In this document: positions 45,965 through 55,614 of the stretch, in pieces
Numbering within the stretch: the stretch's first letter is position 1
How the letters are laid out: every line of letters begins with the position of its first letter
NCBI GenBank assembly: GCA_028583415.1
Contig: CM053267.1
Location: forward strand, 29,312,902 to 29,376,901
Reading direction: 5' to 3'
Source of the DNA: Protea cynaroides
Taxonomy: Eukaryota > Streptophyta > Magnoliopsida > Proteales > Proteaceae
DNA: 64,000 bases
Notes under the pieces: model-generated
Told to the model about the DNA's origin: nothing
Seen by the model: the letters and a program-made list of their open reading frames with translations, nothing else
Databases searched by the model: none
Program-made: the position numbers and the translations under genes

Positions 45965-48271
45965 TGTAAGACCCGTGTCAATCTAACCCGGTCTTTCCAC
46001 CTTGAACCTAGTTTACCCGTCATGGTTGAGTCAAATGGACCAAGGGCGTGAAGGGGATCGAGATCCCAGGTATCAAATCGACCCAAAAACACTTAAAATA
46101 GGGGAAGGGTCGCATACCCAGCTAAGCAGGGTCGGACCTCCCAAAACAAAAAGTCAGACCCTCAGTTTTGAAGGGAGGGTTGGACAGCTTAGAACCCTAG
46201 GGTCGACGGGATCATCGACCCTCCCATCGACCCTCGGTTACCGTAGGAAATAGAATTAGGGAATTTCCTAATTTTTGATTGGGATTCCTTCCTAATCTCA
46301 AAGGGACTTATTTTAGGATGTTCCTACTCTATTTAAAGGACGTCCCTAAGCCACTTTCACTCCTTTCACAACCCTAATTGAATTGAGAGAAAGAGAAGAG
46401 AAGGAAAAGAAGAAGAAGAGAAACAAGGAAGAGAAATAAGCCAAAAGAGAAGAGTTTCAGAGAAGGATTATTCTTCTCAGGTATGGATACTAATTCCATG
46501 AGTTTCTACAGACCTTAGGTTAGATATTGATGAGAATATGATCTCGGAGAAACTCAAAACATCAACCCATGGTTAGGTTTTCATGGAAAACCATAGGAGA
46601 ATGTATGAAAGCTATCTAGGTGGGTTATACATGGTTTCAGACCATGGAATGAATGTAGAATGGAAAGTAGGAGCAAGACATAGGATCCCAAGCACGAAGA
46701 ATGGACTAAAAGAGGGAATTGGACCAAAGTGCACCGAGGGTCGCACCGAGGGTCGATGACCATCCGACCCTAGGTGATACTGACCATCGACCCTCAGTGT
46801 TCGGGAAGTTCAGAATTAAGGGAGGGTCGCACCCAGGGTCGATCAGGTCTCCGACCCTACCTCTGACCCTCAGTTAACAGCATGGTTTTTAAATCTGAAA
46901 TTAACTCTAATTAAATTCTATTGACTTTGTTAGGTCTTCTAGCAATATAATAACATTGTAAAGGTGATTCTAAAGCTTGGAAAAAGTATCTTTTAGCAAG
47001 CTAAGGTGAGGAACCAGAACTCCAAACTAATTGGTTAATAACAAAACTGTTTTCTATTTTCTTGAGTCCTATGCCATGCTTGATTCTATGCGAATATGTT
47101 TGTAATGTGCATACCACATGTCATCCAATATTTCTATTATTGTTCATGCATATTTATTTTATTGTTTATAACATGATGATGATGATGATGATAGGAATAG
47201 GCATGTGATTGTATGTGTGTGGTTGGTGTACTTGATGCGAGCGAGTATCGGGGGAGGTGTGATGAGAACGTCAATAAACGTTAACCTTTGGCGGGTCTCA
47301 GTACTTTAGCTCTATCTCTAACTCAAGTCTTGTACATTAGCATCGTCGTATCGCCATTACTTTAGCAGAACTATTATGTCGTAGAGTATCAGGGGAGGTG
47401 GTCTCGGTCCTTGTAGTCTCTGACTCTATTGGGGGGCCTTAGCTCTATCTCTATGGACATTCTGAGGGATGCTGGGGTGAGGCCTTGGATACACTTTTTG
47501 GCATTAGGATTGGTTAGCTGCGAGTCCGGTTTGCAGCCCTCGCCAACAGGGACTTACGTGTTGGTATGGCAATATATAGCAATAAACGTTAACCTTTGTT
47601 ATATACTGTTCATGGTTGGGTGCATGTGAGTCCGCGATAAACGTGATCTTCGGATGACGTCACACACTTGTGTATAGAGGCAGGGTCAATAAACGCGACC
47701 TTTGGCTACCTAAACCTTTCTATTGCATATTACAAACTTTACACCGGACCAAAGATATAAATTGATTGCATGCATATGTATTATTGCATTGTTTTGGCTA
47801 CTCACTGAGCCGTGATGTGTGCTCACCCCTCGACGTCGAATATTTTTAGTTGATGATGCAGGTTATACCGTTGAAGATTATATGAATGTGTCTGTGTACG
47901 AGAACGTGGCAGCAATGGAAGCTGGAGCTGAAGTGGATACACACGATTCCTCTTGTGAGTGCAACTCATGTATATTTGATTAGATATTTTATAGGTTTCT
48001 TTATTTGGATTTATTAAGACATGTATTTGATATTTAAATATCTATGTCTCAGTTGAAACAGAATAAATTGTTATTTAAATTTTAATATCACATAGATTCT
48101 CTATTCTTCTTATTATAAGACTTCCGCTATTGTGTATTTACTTTGATTATGATTACGGATGTTTGTAAGTTTAGATAACGCGGGGATAGCCTATTTGAGA
48201 TCCTGGTTGAATCGTTGGTTTATTAGAGGTTCATCACACCATTCTGGTTAGTCCAAAATTGGGGTGTGACA
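45965..48271 (+). repeat. 5' LTR of Tekay element 1
   Basis: TGTAAGACCC to GGTGTGACA, 2307 bp. The promoter (TATA-like CTATTTAAAG, 46329-46338) lies about 365 bp from the start, followed by a purine-rich leader (46370-46470) and a strong splice donor (CTCAG|GTATGG, 46480|46481). GGGTCGA words cluster before the TATA (46105-46240) and after the leader (46735-46870). Confidence 0.95.
46329..46338 (+). promoter_or_regulatory. TATA-like box in the 5' LTR
   Basis: CTATTTAAAG, followed 40-50 bases later by a CACTCCTTTCACAACCC pyrimidine stretch suitable for transcription start. The same box occurs in the 3' LTR. Confidence 0.55.
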
Positions 48272-48274
48272 ACT

Positions 48275-48286
48275 TGGTATCAGAGC
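48275..48286 (+). other. Primer-binding site
   Basis: TGGTATCAGAGC, three bases after the LTR end, complementary to the 3' end of plant initiator tRNA-Met, which primes minus-strand DNA synthesis. Confidence 0.92.
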
Positions 48287-48638
48287 ATCTCAGGCCTTGT
48301 CCGCTAAACTAACATACATTCGAGACAATTGTGAACTGAGATAGGATAAAAGTAAAAAACAGTAATATTAACACATTATAAGCACAAGTGATGGTTGAGA
48401 CCAAATTTAAAAAGAGAATAATGCATCTATTAAAGGGGAAACAAGTTACATACAATGAGTGAGAGAAACAAAATGTATATACATAACTAAAGTAGAGTAC
48501 AACCCACAACCCGGACAGTTACTCTGTAGTACAAGAAAATAAGTACAATCAAGGAGCTGGAGGCGAAGGAGGAGGCGGGGCCTCACGATCTCGGTCATAG
48601 TCCTCAGCATAGACTCTAGTCAACCAGGCTATCTGAGT

Positions 48639-49889
48639 CTAGGTCGTCTGTAGACTAGCTGTGAGATCGGCTACCCTCCGATCAGTCGCACGCTGTACCT
48701 CTATAAGCTCTCCCATCCGTGTGTCTGATATGCGCTGGGCGGCTAACAGCTCATCCACTCTCACACCCTGAGCGTCTAAAAACTCCTCCATCCTCAGATC
48801 AGATCTGCGTTGAGCCTCCCTGATCTCCTGCAACATCTCCATCATGTCAGAAGGTGGGAGTGAAGGACCAGCCGCATGCGAAGGACCAGCCTCAGAAGAA
48901 GTGCCAACTCCAGCCGCATGTGTAGGGGAAGGCAGTGGTATCGAGTCGACATCCATATACATATGGTCGTCATCGTTGACGGGATCCACATGAGCTCTAG
49001 CAGCGGCAGCAACAGCCTCAGCATCAGCCATCTCGATACGAGTGTGAGGGCGCACCATCGCATTCCTCTCCTCATTACTGACTTGGGCATCTCGCATGCC
49101 CATCTTGCAGATAACCTCCCAATCTAGAGGCGATGAGAAGGTCTTCTCCTGGATCTTCTCATCTACCAGGTCAACCCCCAGACGGGTCAGTAGCACTGTA
49201 ATCATGCGTCCATAGGGTAGATTACCCCTATGATCGGACAATGTAGCACTAATCATGGTCCGCATGATGATGTAAGGAAGGCAAACCGGCTGTCTAGTGC
49301 AGATACTGTATATCAAAAACTGGGTCAGCTGAGAAACCCTCTCATAGTGCCCACTCTGCGGGATCAGATTATTCTGGATAATCTTACCGAAGACCCGTGG
49401 AGCTGGACGCAGATAACAAGCTCTCATCTGCCAGCGATCAGATCGTAGCAGCTGATTGTCGATCTCTGCCCTCATCCCCATGGAAACAAACTGGGGCTCT
49501 CCAGGCGCACAGTACACCATGGGGCCATCATAAGGTATGCCCAACAGATCAACCAGTTATCGATAATCAAAAGAAATGTGCACCCCTTTAACGTAACTGG
49601 TGATGCGCAACTCCTGACCATGCTCAACGTCATTGTAATTCCCCACCACCTGGAGATTACAATAGAACTGACGCACCAAATCCGGACATGTGCACGCGTT
49701 GTAGGTGATGACAGGGAGCCACCCCATATCACCAAATGCCCTCTCTACGTTGAACAAGGCTAGCTCAGCCAAGTTCACCATACGACCACCTTCCACTTTC
49801 TTACGGGCATAGTCGGCATACTGTGCCTTGGCTTCATTAGAACGGAAGCGAAGTGGATCACGTACTCTGGGTACCTTGGTACGAGCCAT
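48639..49889 (-). pseudogene. Antisense accessory gene in Tekay element 1 (Transposase_32-like)
   Basis: A 417-codon frame on the minus strand between 5' LTR and gag, broken once by TAA at 49559-49557. It starts MARTKVPRVRDPLRFRSNEA. The N-terminal 240 residues carry the ordered features of the putative plant transposon domain PF20167: CPDLVRQFYCNLQ, ITSYVKGVHISFDYR, RPAPRVFGKIIQNNLIPQ, FLIYSICT, then GRMITVLLTRLGV. After an acidic and Ser/Pro linker comes a C-terminal part with about 15-residue repeats (MEEFLDAQGVRVDELLAAQR, ISDTRMGELIEVQ, ATDRRVADL), likely a coiled coil. It has no catalytic motif I recognise. The start codon lies seven bases after a splice acceptor (TATTTTGCAG), so a 5'-UTR intron is likely. 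It resembles in layout, not in domain, the antisense gene of the Tat element at 16911-19437. Confidence 0.75.
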
Positions 49890-49894
49890 GGTAT

Positions 49895-50335
49895 CTGCAA
49901 AATAAGAAAGAGAAGGAAAATAAAGAGTTAATAGGATAAAAATCTGAAATTTGATTTAATAACGACGTAAGTTGACCATAAAGCCCCATTTCTCACCATA
50001 CAAGTGGGAATGAGAACTTACGTAGGTTTAAACATATCCTACAACCCACAAGCAGTAGGAAATTTTAACTGACGATGTCTAATTTGAAGAAATTCAAGAA
50101 AAATCGAAAATGTCGACAAATTAGGGCAAAAAGGGAAAATTCAAGTTTCTCGATAACCAACCGATGAAACTCAAAAAATTTTGAGGGCTTTCGTTCCTCG
50201 AGACACCAATAACAAAAGCCCCCAATAAAAATCAAATTTTTACGGTTGGAAAAAGTTTAATTTGAAAAATACAAGTTAAATGGGCAAAAACCTAGAAATG
50301 GAAACCTAAAAACAGGTAAAAATGAGAGAACATAC
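49895..50335 (-). other. Predicted 5'-UTR intron of the antisense gene
   Basis: On the minus strand, CATCCATACAG|GTATGTTCTC (donor at 50335) and a pyrimidine-rich CTTTCTTATTTTGCAG (acceptor ending 49895) bound a 441-nt AT-rich interval. Both sites fit the plant consensus. The upstream exon would be pyrimidine-rich (TTTCTCCTCCGTTTCGACTC). Confidence 0.6.
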
Positions 50336-50469
50336 CTGTATGGATGACGTGGACGTCGAAACCCAGAGTCAAATCGATCAAAAATAGTGGAGTAGCACTG
50401 TAGCAACTCAGAGAGGAGAGACGAGTCGAAACGGAGGAGAAATAATAGGAAATGACTCAAAATCGGATC

Positions 50470-50700
50470 TTAAAAATCTGATTTTTAGTCTGAGGGTCGG
50501 ACAATTCGACTAAAACAATCGACCCCCCCATCGACCCTCGGCTCTCGGGAATCTGACAGAAAACTAAGGGTCGGAACTGAGGGTCGGACACCCATTGACC
50601 CTCGCATCGACCCTCAGCTCTCGGGAATAACAGGTCATTCCCAGGGTCGGATACCAAGGGTCGGACATACCATCGACCCTCACCATCAACCCTGCATAGA
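50470..50700. promoter_or_regulatory. Third GGGTCGA cluster, upstream of the antisense gene
   Basis: About ten copies of GGGTCGG/GGGTCGA or the complement CGACCCT in 230 bp, e.g. at 50496, 50520-50540, 50568 and 50590. The only other dense clusters in the element are in the LTRs near the sense promoter. A TATA-like TTTTATAAAAAA on the minus strand lies at about 50724-50711. Confidence 0.5.
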
Positions 50701-50832
50701 AAAAACAGTATTTTTTTTTATAAAATGAGCTAGAATTGGAATTGATTATCAGTTGGCATGCCTACATGAAATATAAATGACTTCTCACCTATTTTGATAA
50801 TTTTCAGGCACCACCAATCACAGAAAGGAATT

Positions 50833-52075
50833 ATGTCTGGACGTAGAGTAACCCGACAGACCCGGAATGCAGTTCCACCACCACCACCCGTGGAGGAGAC
50901 TAGTCCGGAAAATAATTATGCACCGGGTAATCCAGAACAGGCAAACCAAACAAATTTGCCACCTCCACCACCAGATCTAACAACCGTGGTGATGAATCTG
51001 GCACAACAGCTGCCGCAGATGCAACACGCATAGGCTCAGATGCAAGTTGCCATGGGCATTATGTTTCAAGCCACTCAGGCTGCACCCATGCACACAGGAC
51101 AAGCCAGTGCAGCACCGGTGGGTAACCACCCAGCTCCTCGGACACCTCAACAACCCGCCGCACGCATTCCAGTGTAGGTTCTAGAAGCAGCTCAGGGTAA
51201 TTACCAGTATCCACCCCATATGTTTGGGGCAAACCCCCAAAATCAGTTGGACCACTCTCGACTAGTGGAGAGATTCTTGAAGATGAAACCCAAGGAATTC
51301 AACGGCAAACCGTCTGATTTGTTGTGGCCAGCACACTGGATAGACGAAATGGAGAGAAATTTTCTCATGATGACTATCACAGAGGAAGAGAAAGTATTAT
51401 GTGCCACCTTCATGCTCAAGGGAGACGCACATCATTGGTGGAAATCCACGAAGGCATATCTTCTGACCAAGCACGCCCTACTAACTTGGGCTATATATAA
51501 AGAAGCCTTCTTTGAGAAATATTTTTCATGGAGCTTCAGAGATTCTATGGAAAAAGAGTTCCTGAGTTTATATCAGGGACAGATGACTGTGGACGCATAT
51601 CAACAACGCTACAAAGAGCTGTTTTTCTTTGCACCACTTAGCATGCAAGAAGAAGACACCAAAACCCGTAGGTTCGTCACGGGACTGAGAGGAAACATCA
51701 GAGAGCATGTTCTGGGCTTAGAAAAGAAAATTTATAATGAAGCTGTCCAAATCGCTCGAGTTATTGAATCGAGCCAGAAGGAGAGTTATTTTACTCAGAA
51801 CAGAGGCATCAAAAGGCCAGCCAGAAATTCTTACAACGGAGGCAATAACAGGACATATAAGCCTTTCCATCCTCAGAATTTTACTGCTGCAACCAAGACT
51901 ACTTCAGCAGCTCAACCTCAGCAAAAGCCAAATTCTGAAAGCCCGAAGTGTTTTAACTGCAACCAACCGGGACATATGGCAAGGGAGTGCCCTAAGCCCA
52001 AGAAACAATTCCATCAGGGACGGGTATATGCTGTTACGTCCGAGGATGTGGCCGCATCACCCGATGTGGTCACAG
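50833..52075 (+). pseudogene. Tekay element 1 gag
   Basis: The likely start is the ATG at 50833 (MSGRRVTRQTRNAVPPPPP), 26 bases after a possible splice acceptor. The core (WIDEMERNFLMMTITEEEK, DAHHWWKS, FEKYF, RRFVTGLRGNIREHV) is the retrotransposon Gag domain, which forms the particle shell. It is followed by the nucleocapsid knuckle CFNCNQPGHMAREC (51949-51990) and GRVYAVTSEDVAASPDVVTG. Two in-frame TAG codons (51031-51033 and 51175-51177), each readable as CAG changed to TAG, lie in the Pro/Gln-rich N-terminal part. The frame is otherwise open, ending in a separate stop (52093-52095) only if the following intron is retained. Confidence 0.9.
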
Positions 52076-52146
52076 GTATGACCGAAACTTTTTGAAGTTG
52101 TAATTACACTGTGTGAGCTTGTAGACTAAGTTAAAATAAATCACAG
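52076..52146 (+). other. 71-nt predicted intron between gag and protease
   Basis: GTATGA at 52076 to TCACAG at 52146, AT-rich, with TAA/TGA stops inside. Splicing joins the gag frame to the protease frame in register: the Gly codon is split, then Ile-Val-Pro precedes the active-site DSGATHS. Each boundary lies within an identical 10-bp word TCACAGGTAT (52070-52079 and 52141-52150). Confidence 0.7.
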
Positions 52147-55100
52147 GTATCGTACCTATAAATGGCGCACCTGGCAGAGTACTCTTTGATTCAGGAGCTA
52201 CTCATTCATTTATATATATGTCATTCGGAAAGCAGATAAACTTACCCATCAAAACATTAGACTACAAATTACTTGTACGATCACCGATGGGGTTAGAAGT
52301 GGAATTAGAGAAAGGTTATAAACCATGTCCAGTTCTCATTGGAGAGAAGACCTTAGATGCAACCTTGATACAACTTGAGATGGCAGACTTTGATGTCATC
52401 TTGGGAATGGACTGGTTAGCGTGGCATTCTGTAAATCTGTTATGCGCCGAAAAGAAGCTAACGTTCAAAGACAAAGAAGGAGCAGAATTCAGTTTCTCGG
52501 GAACCAAACTTCCCCGGAGACGCAAGCTCATACTTTCAGCACTAAAGGCTAAGAAGTGCCTTGAGAAGGGGGCAGTCGGGTATCTAGTGTCAGTGGTCGA
52601 CCTAACCAAGGAAGCACCACGAATGGAAGACATTGATGTCGTGCGAGACTACCCTAACGTATTTCCGGAGGAACTACCCTGATTACCACCCGACCGAGCC
52701 ACAGAGTTTGTGATAGACCTTATACCTGGAGCCGCACCAGTGTCAAAAGCACCTTATAGAATGACACCTACTGAACTGAAGGAATTAAAAGTGCAACTAC
52801 AAGAACTGCTGGACAAGGGTTATATTCGACCTAGTATATCTCCATGGGGGGCACCGGTGTTGTTCGTAAAGAAGAAGGATGGTAGCGTTCGATTATGCAT
52901 CGACTATCGAGAGTTGAATAAACTGACAATCAAGAATCGATATCCATTACCTCGGATCGATGACTTGTTCGATCAGTTACAAGGAGCAAAAGTATTTTCG
53001 AAGATCGACCTTCGATCAGGCTATCATCAGCTGAAGATTAAAGAAGGTGATATTCCGAAGACAGCATTCAGGACCAGATATGGACATCATGAATTTTTGG
53101 TTATGTCTTTCGGATTAACTAATGCACCGGCAACGTTCATGGAACTTATGAATCGAGTTTTCCACGATATGTTGGATACGTCGGTTATAGTATTTATTGA
53201 TGATATATTGGTATACTCCAAGGACATGGAAACCCATATGAAGAACCTAAACGCAGCCCTACAGCGTTTAAGGAAAGAGAAGTTATATGCCAAATTTTCA
53301 AAGTGCGAGTTTTGGCTAAGTGAAGTTGACTTCCTAGGCCATGTAGTATCCGCTGAAGGAATCAAAGTGGACCCCAACAAGATCGAGGCTATTGTGAAGT
53401 GGGAAGCACCAAAGAGCGTTTCAAAAATTAAAAGTTTTCTGGGACTAGCTGGTTATTATCGGAGATTCGTAGAAGATTATTCTCGGATTGCCGTACCTCT
53501 CACCAGTTTGACTAAGAAAGGTGAAAAGTTTATGTGGACGGATAAATGTGAGAAGAGCTTCCAGACATTGAAGTCCAGATTGATATCCGCCCCGATTTTG
53601 ACTATTCCTATTCCAGGACAGACGTTTACCTTATATACTGATGCGTCGGGATTGGGATTAGGATGTGTGTTTATGCAAGGAGAGCAAGTAATTGCGTATG
53701 CCTCGAGGCAGTTGAAGGTACATGAGAAAAATTACCCCACTCATGATTTGGAGTTAGCGGCAGTAGTACATGCGGTCAAGATATGGAGACATTACCTATA
53801 CGGAGAGAAATTCCAGATTAAGTCGGACCATAAAAGTTTTACTTATCTATTTAATCAGAAGGAGTTGAATATGAGACAAAGAAGATGGCTGAAACTATTG
53901 AAAGACTATGATTGTGATATCCAGTATCGTCCGGGAAAAGCGAACGTAGTAGCGGATGCATTAAGCAGAAAGACAATGATAAAATCGCAAAGAGTAGTTA
54001 GCACGACTGCAGCAATGTGTACTATCGGAAGGGTATTCAATTGCGGCAACGAACAATATGTGATAGATACAACGGATGGATCAGCCAACCAAGGGTTTAT
54101 TCATCGGTTTTCGAATATGTTCGCGGCATTGAAGATTATACCGGATATAGTGGATGAAGTGAAGACAGCTATCAAATCAGATCCTTATCTGAGAATAGTA
54201 CAAGAAGATATCGAGAAAGGTAGGACAAATCCTGAGTTCACCTTGGACGAAGGTACTGAAATACAAAGGAAGAATATGTGTATCTGAAACAGAAAGTATG
54301 GACATTAGACACCGACTGATGAAGGAAGCCCATACTACCATCTATTCGATACATCTTGGAAGTACAAAAATGTATCATGATCTAAAGAAACTATATTGGT
54401 GGAGGGGTATGAAAGCAGATGTAGCTAAGTTCGTGTCAGAAAGTAAGGCTGAACGACAAAGACCCGTAGGACTGTTGCAGCCATTACCGAAACCAGCATG
54501 GAAATGGGACTGCATCGCTATGGACTTCGTCACAGGGCTACCATTGACTCCTCGAGTAGTTGACACAGTTTGGGTGATTGTGGACAGTCTGACTAAAACA
54601 GCTCGCTTCATACCTATACGAGCTCAGTATACACTGGAAAGGTTAGCGAAGCTGTATGTGGATAATATTTTTCGGTTACACGGTGTACCAGAAAGCATTG
54701 TGTCTGATTGAGTTCCACGATTTACTTCCAAGTTTTGGGAGGGATTGCAAAAGGCTATGGGTACAACGCTGAAGTTCAGTACCACATTCCACCCACAGAT
54801 AGACGGACAGTCAGAGCGTACAATTCAGATTCTAGAAGATATGTTACGAGCATGTGTAATTGATTTCAAAGGATCATGGGATGAAAAGTTACCATTGATC
54901 AAGTTCGCGTATAATAACAACTATCAGGCTACTATACAGATGTCACCTTATGAAGCACTGTATGACAAGAAGTGTCGAACTCCCTTGTTTTGGAATGAAG
55001 TTGGAGAACGTAGTATTGTTGGACCAGAGTTTGTTGAAGAGACTTGTCGAGTGGTCGACATTATCAAGGAAAGAGTGAGAACGGCTCAGAACCGTCAGAA

Positions 55101-55614
55101 GCAATATGCAGATACTCGACGAAGAGATGTGGAGTTCGCTGTAGGTGATAAAGTATTTTTGAAGGTATCGCCTATGCGAGGATTGAAGAGGTTCAGACAG
55201 AATGGGAAACTAAGTCCAAGATATGTCGGGCCATATGAAATTCTAGCTAAGCGTGGAAAAGTGGCTTATCAGTTAGCACTACCACCATCTATGTCAAGTG
55301 TGCATGACGTATTTCACATTTCCCTATTGAAGACGTATGTCAAAGATCCAACGCACATTTTGACAGTAGATTTGCCGGAATTGACTGATGATTTAACATT
55401 CGAAGTAACACCAATAGAAATCACCAGCCGAAAGGTTCAACGTCTATACAACTGAGATATCTATTATGTTAAGGTCACATGGAAAAGTAGAGACATGGAA
55501 GAAGTTACATGGGAAGAAGAGAATGCTATGCGAAAGCAATACCCTCACTTATTTGATTCAGAAGGTACGTACAATTTTGAGGATGAAATTTTTATAAGTA
55601 GGGGGGAGTTGTAA
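52147..55614 (+). pseudogene. Tekay element 1 pol: protease, RT, RNase H, integrase, chromodomain
   Basis: Aspartic protease (FDSGATHSF, Asp codon 52188) is followed by DVILGMDWL. RT spans 52710 to about 53550, with VFIDDILVYS (FIDD at 53193-53204). RNase H begins at YTDASGLGLGC (about 53634) and ends near KANVVADALSRK. A frameshift near 54268 leads to integrase: the HH pair is present (EAHTTIYSIHLGS) but the CxxC part is deleted (FVSESKAERQRP). The catalytic D, D, E are seen in AMDFVTGLP, SIVSD and DGQSERTIQ. A chromodomain-like tail (ITSRKVQRLYN, then YYVKVTWKSRDMEEVTW) ends at TAA 55612-55614, inside the LTR. Stops at 52680 (TGA), 54709 (TGA) and 55453 (TGA) fit CGA to TGA changes. Pol supplies all replication enzymes; this copy cannot. 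Confidence 0.92.
55598..55609 (+). other. Polypurine tract
   Basis: TAGGGGGGAG(T) directly before the 3' LTR, the usual primer site for plus-strand DNA. Confidence 0.8.
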
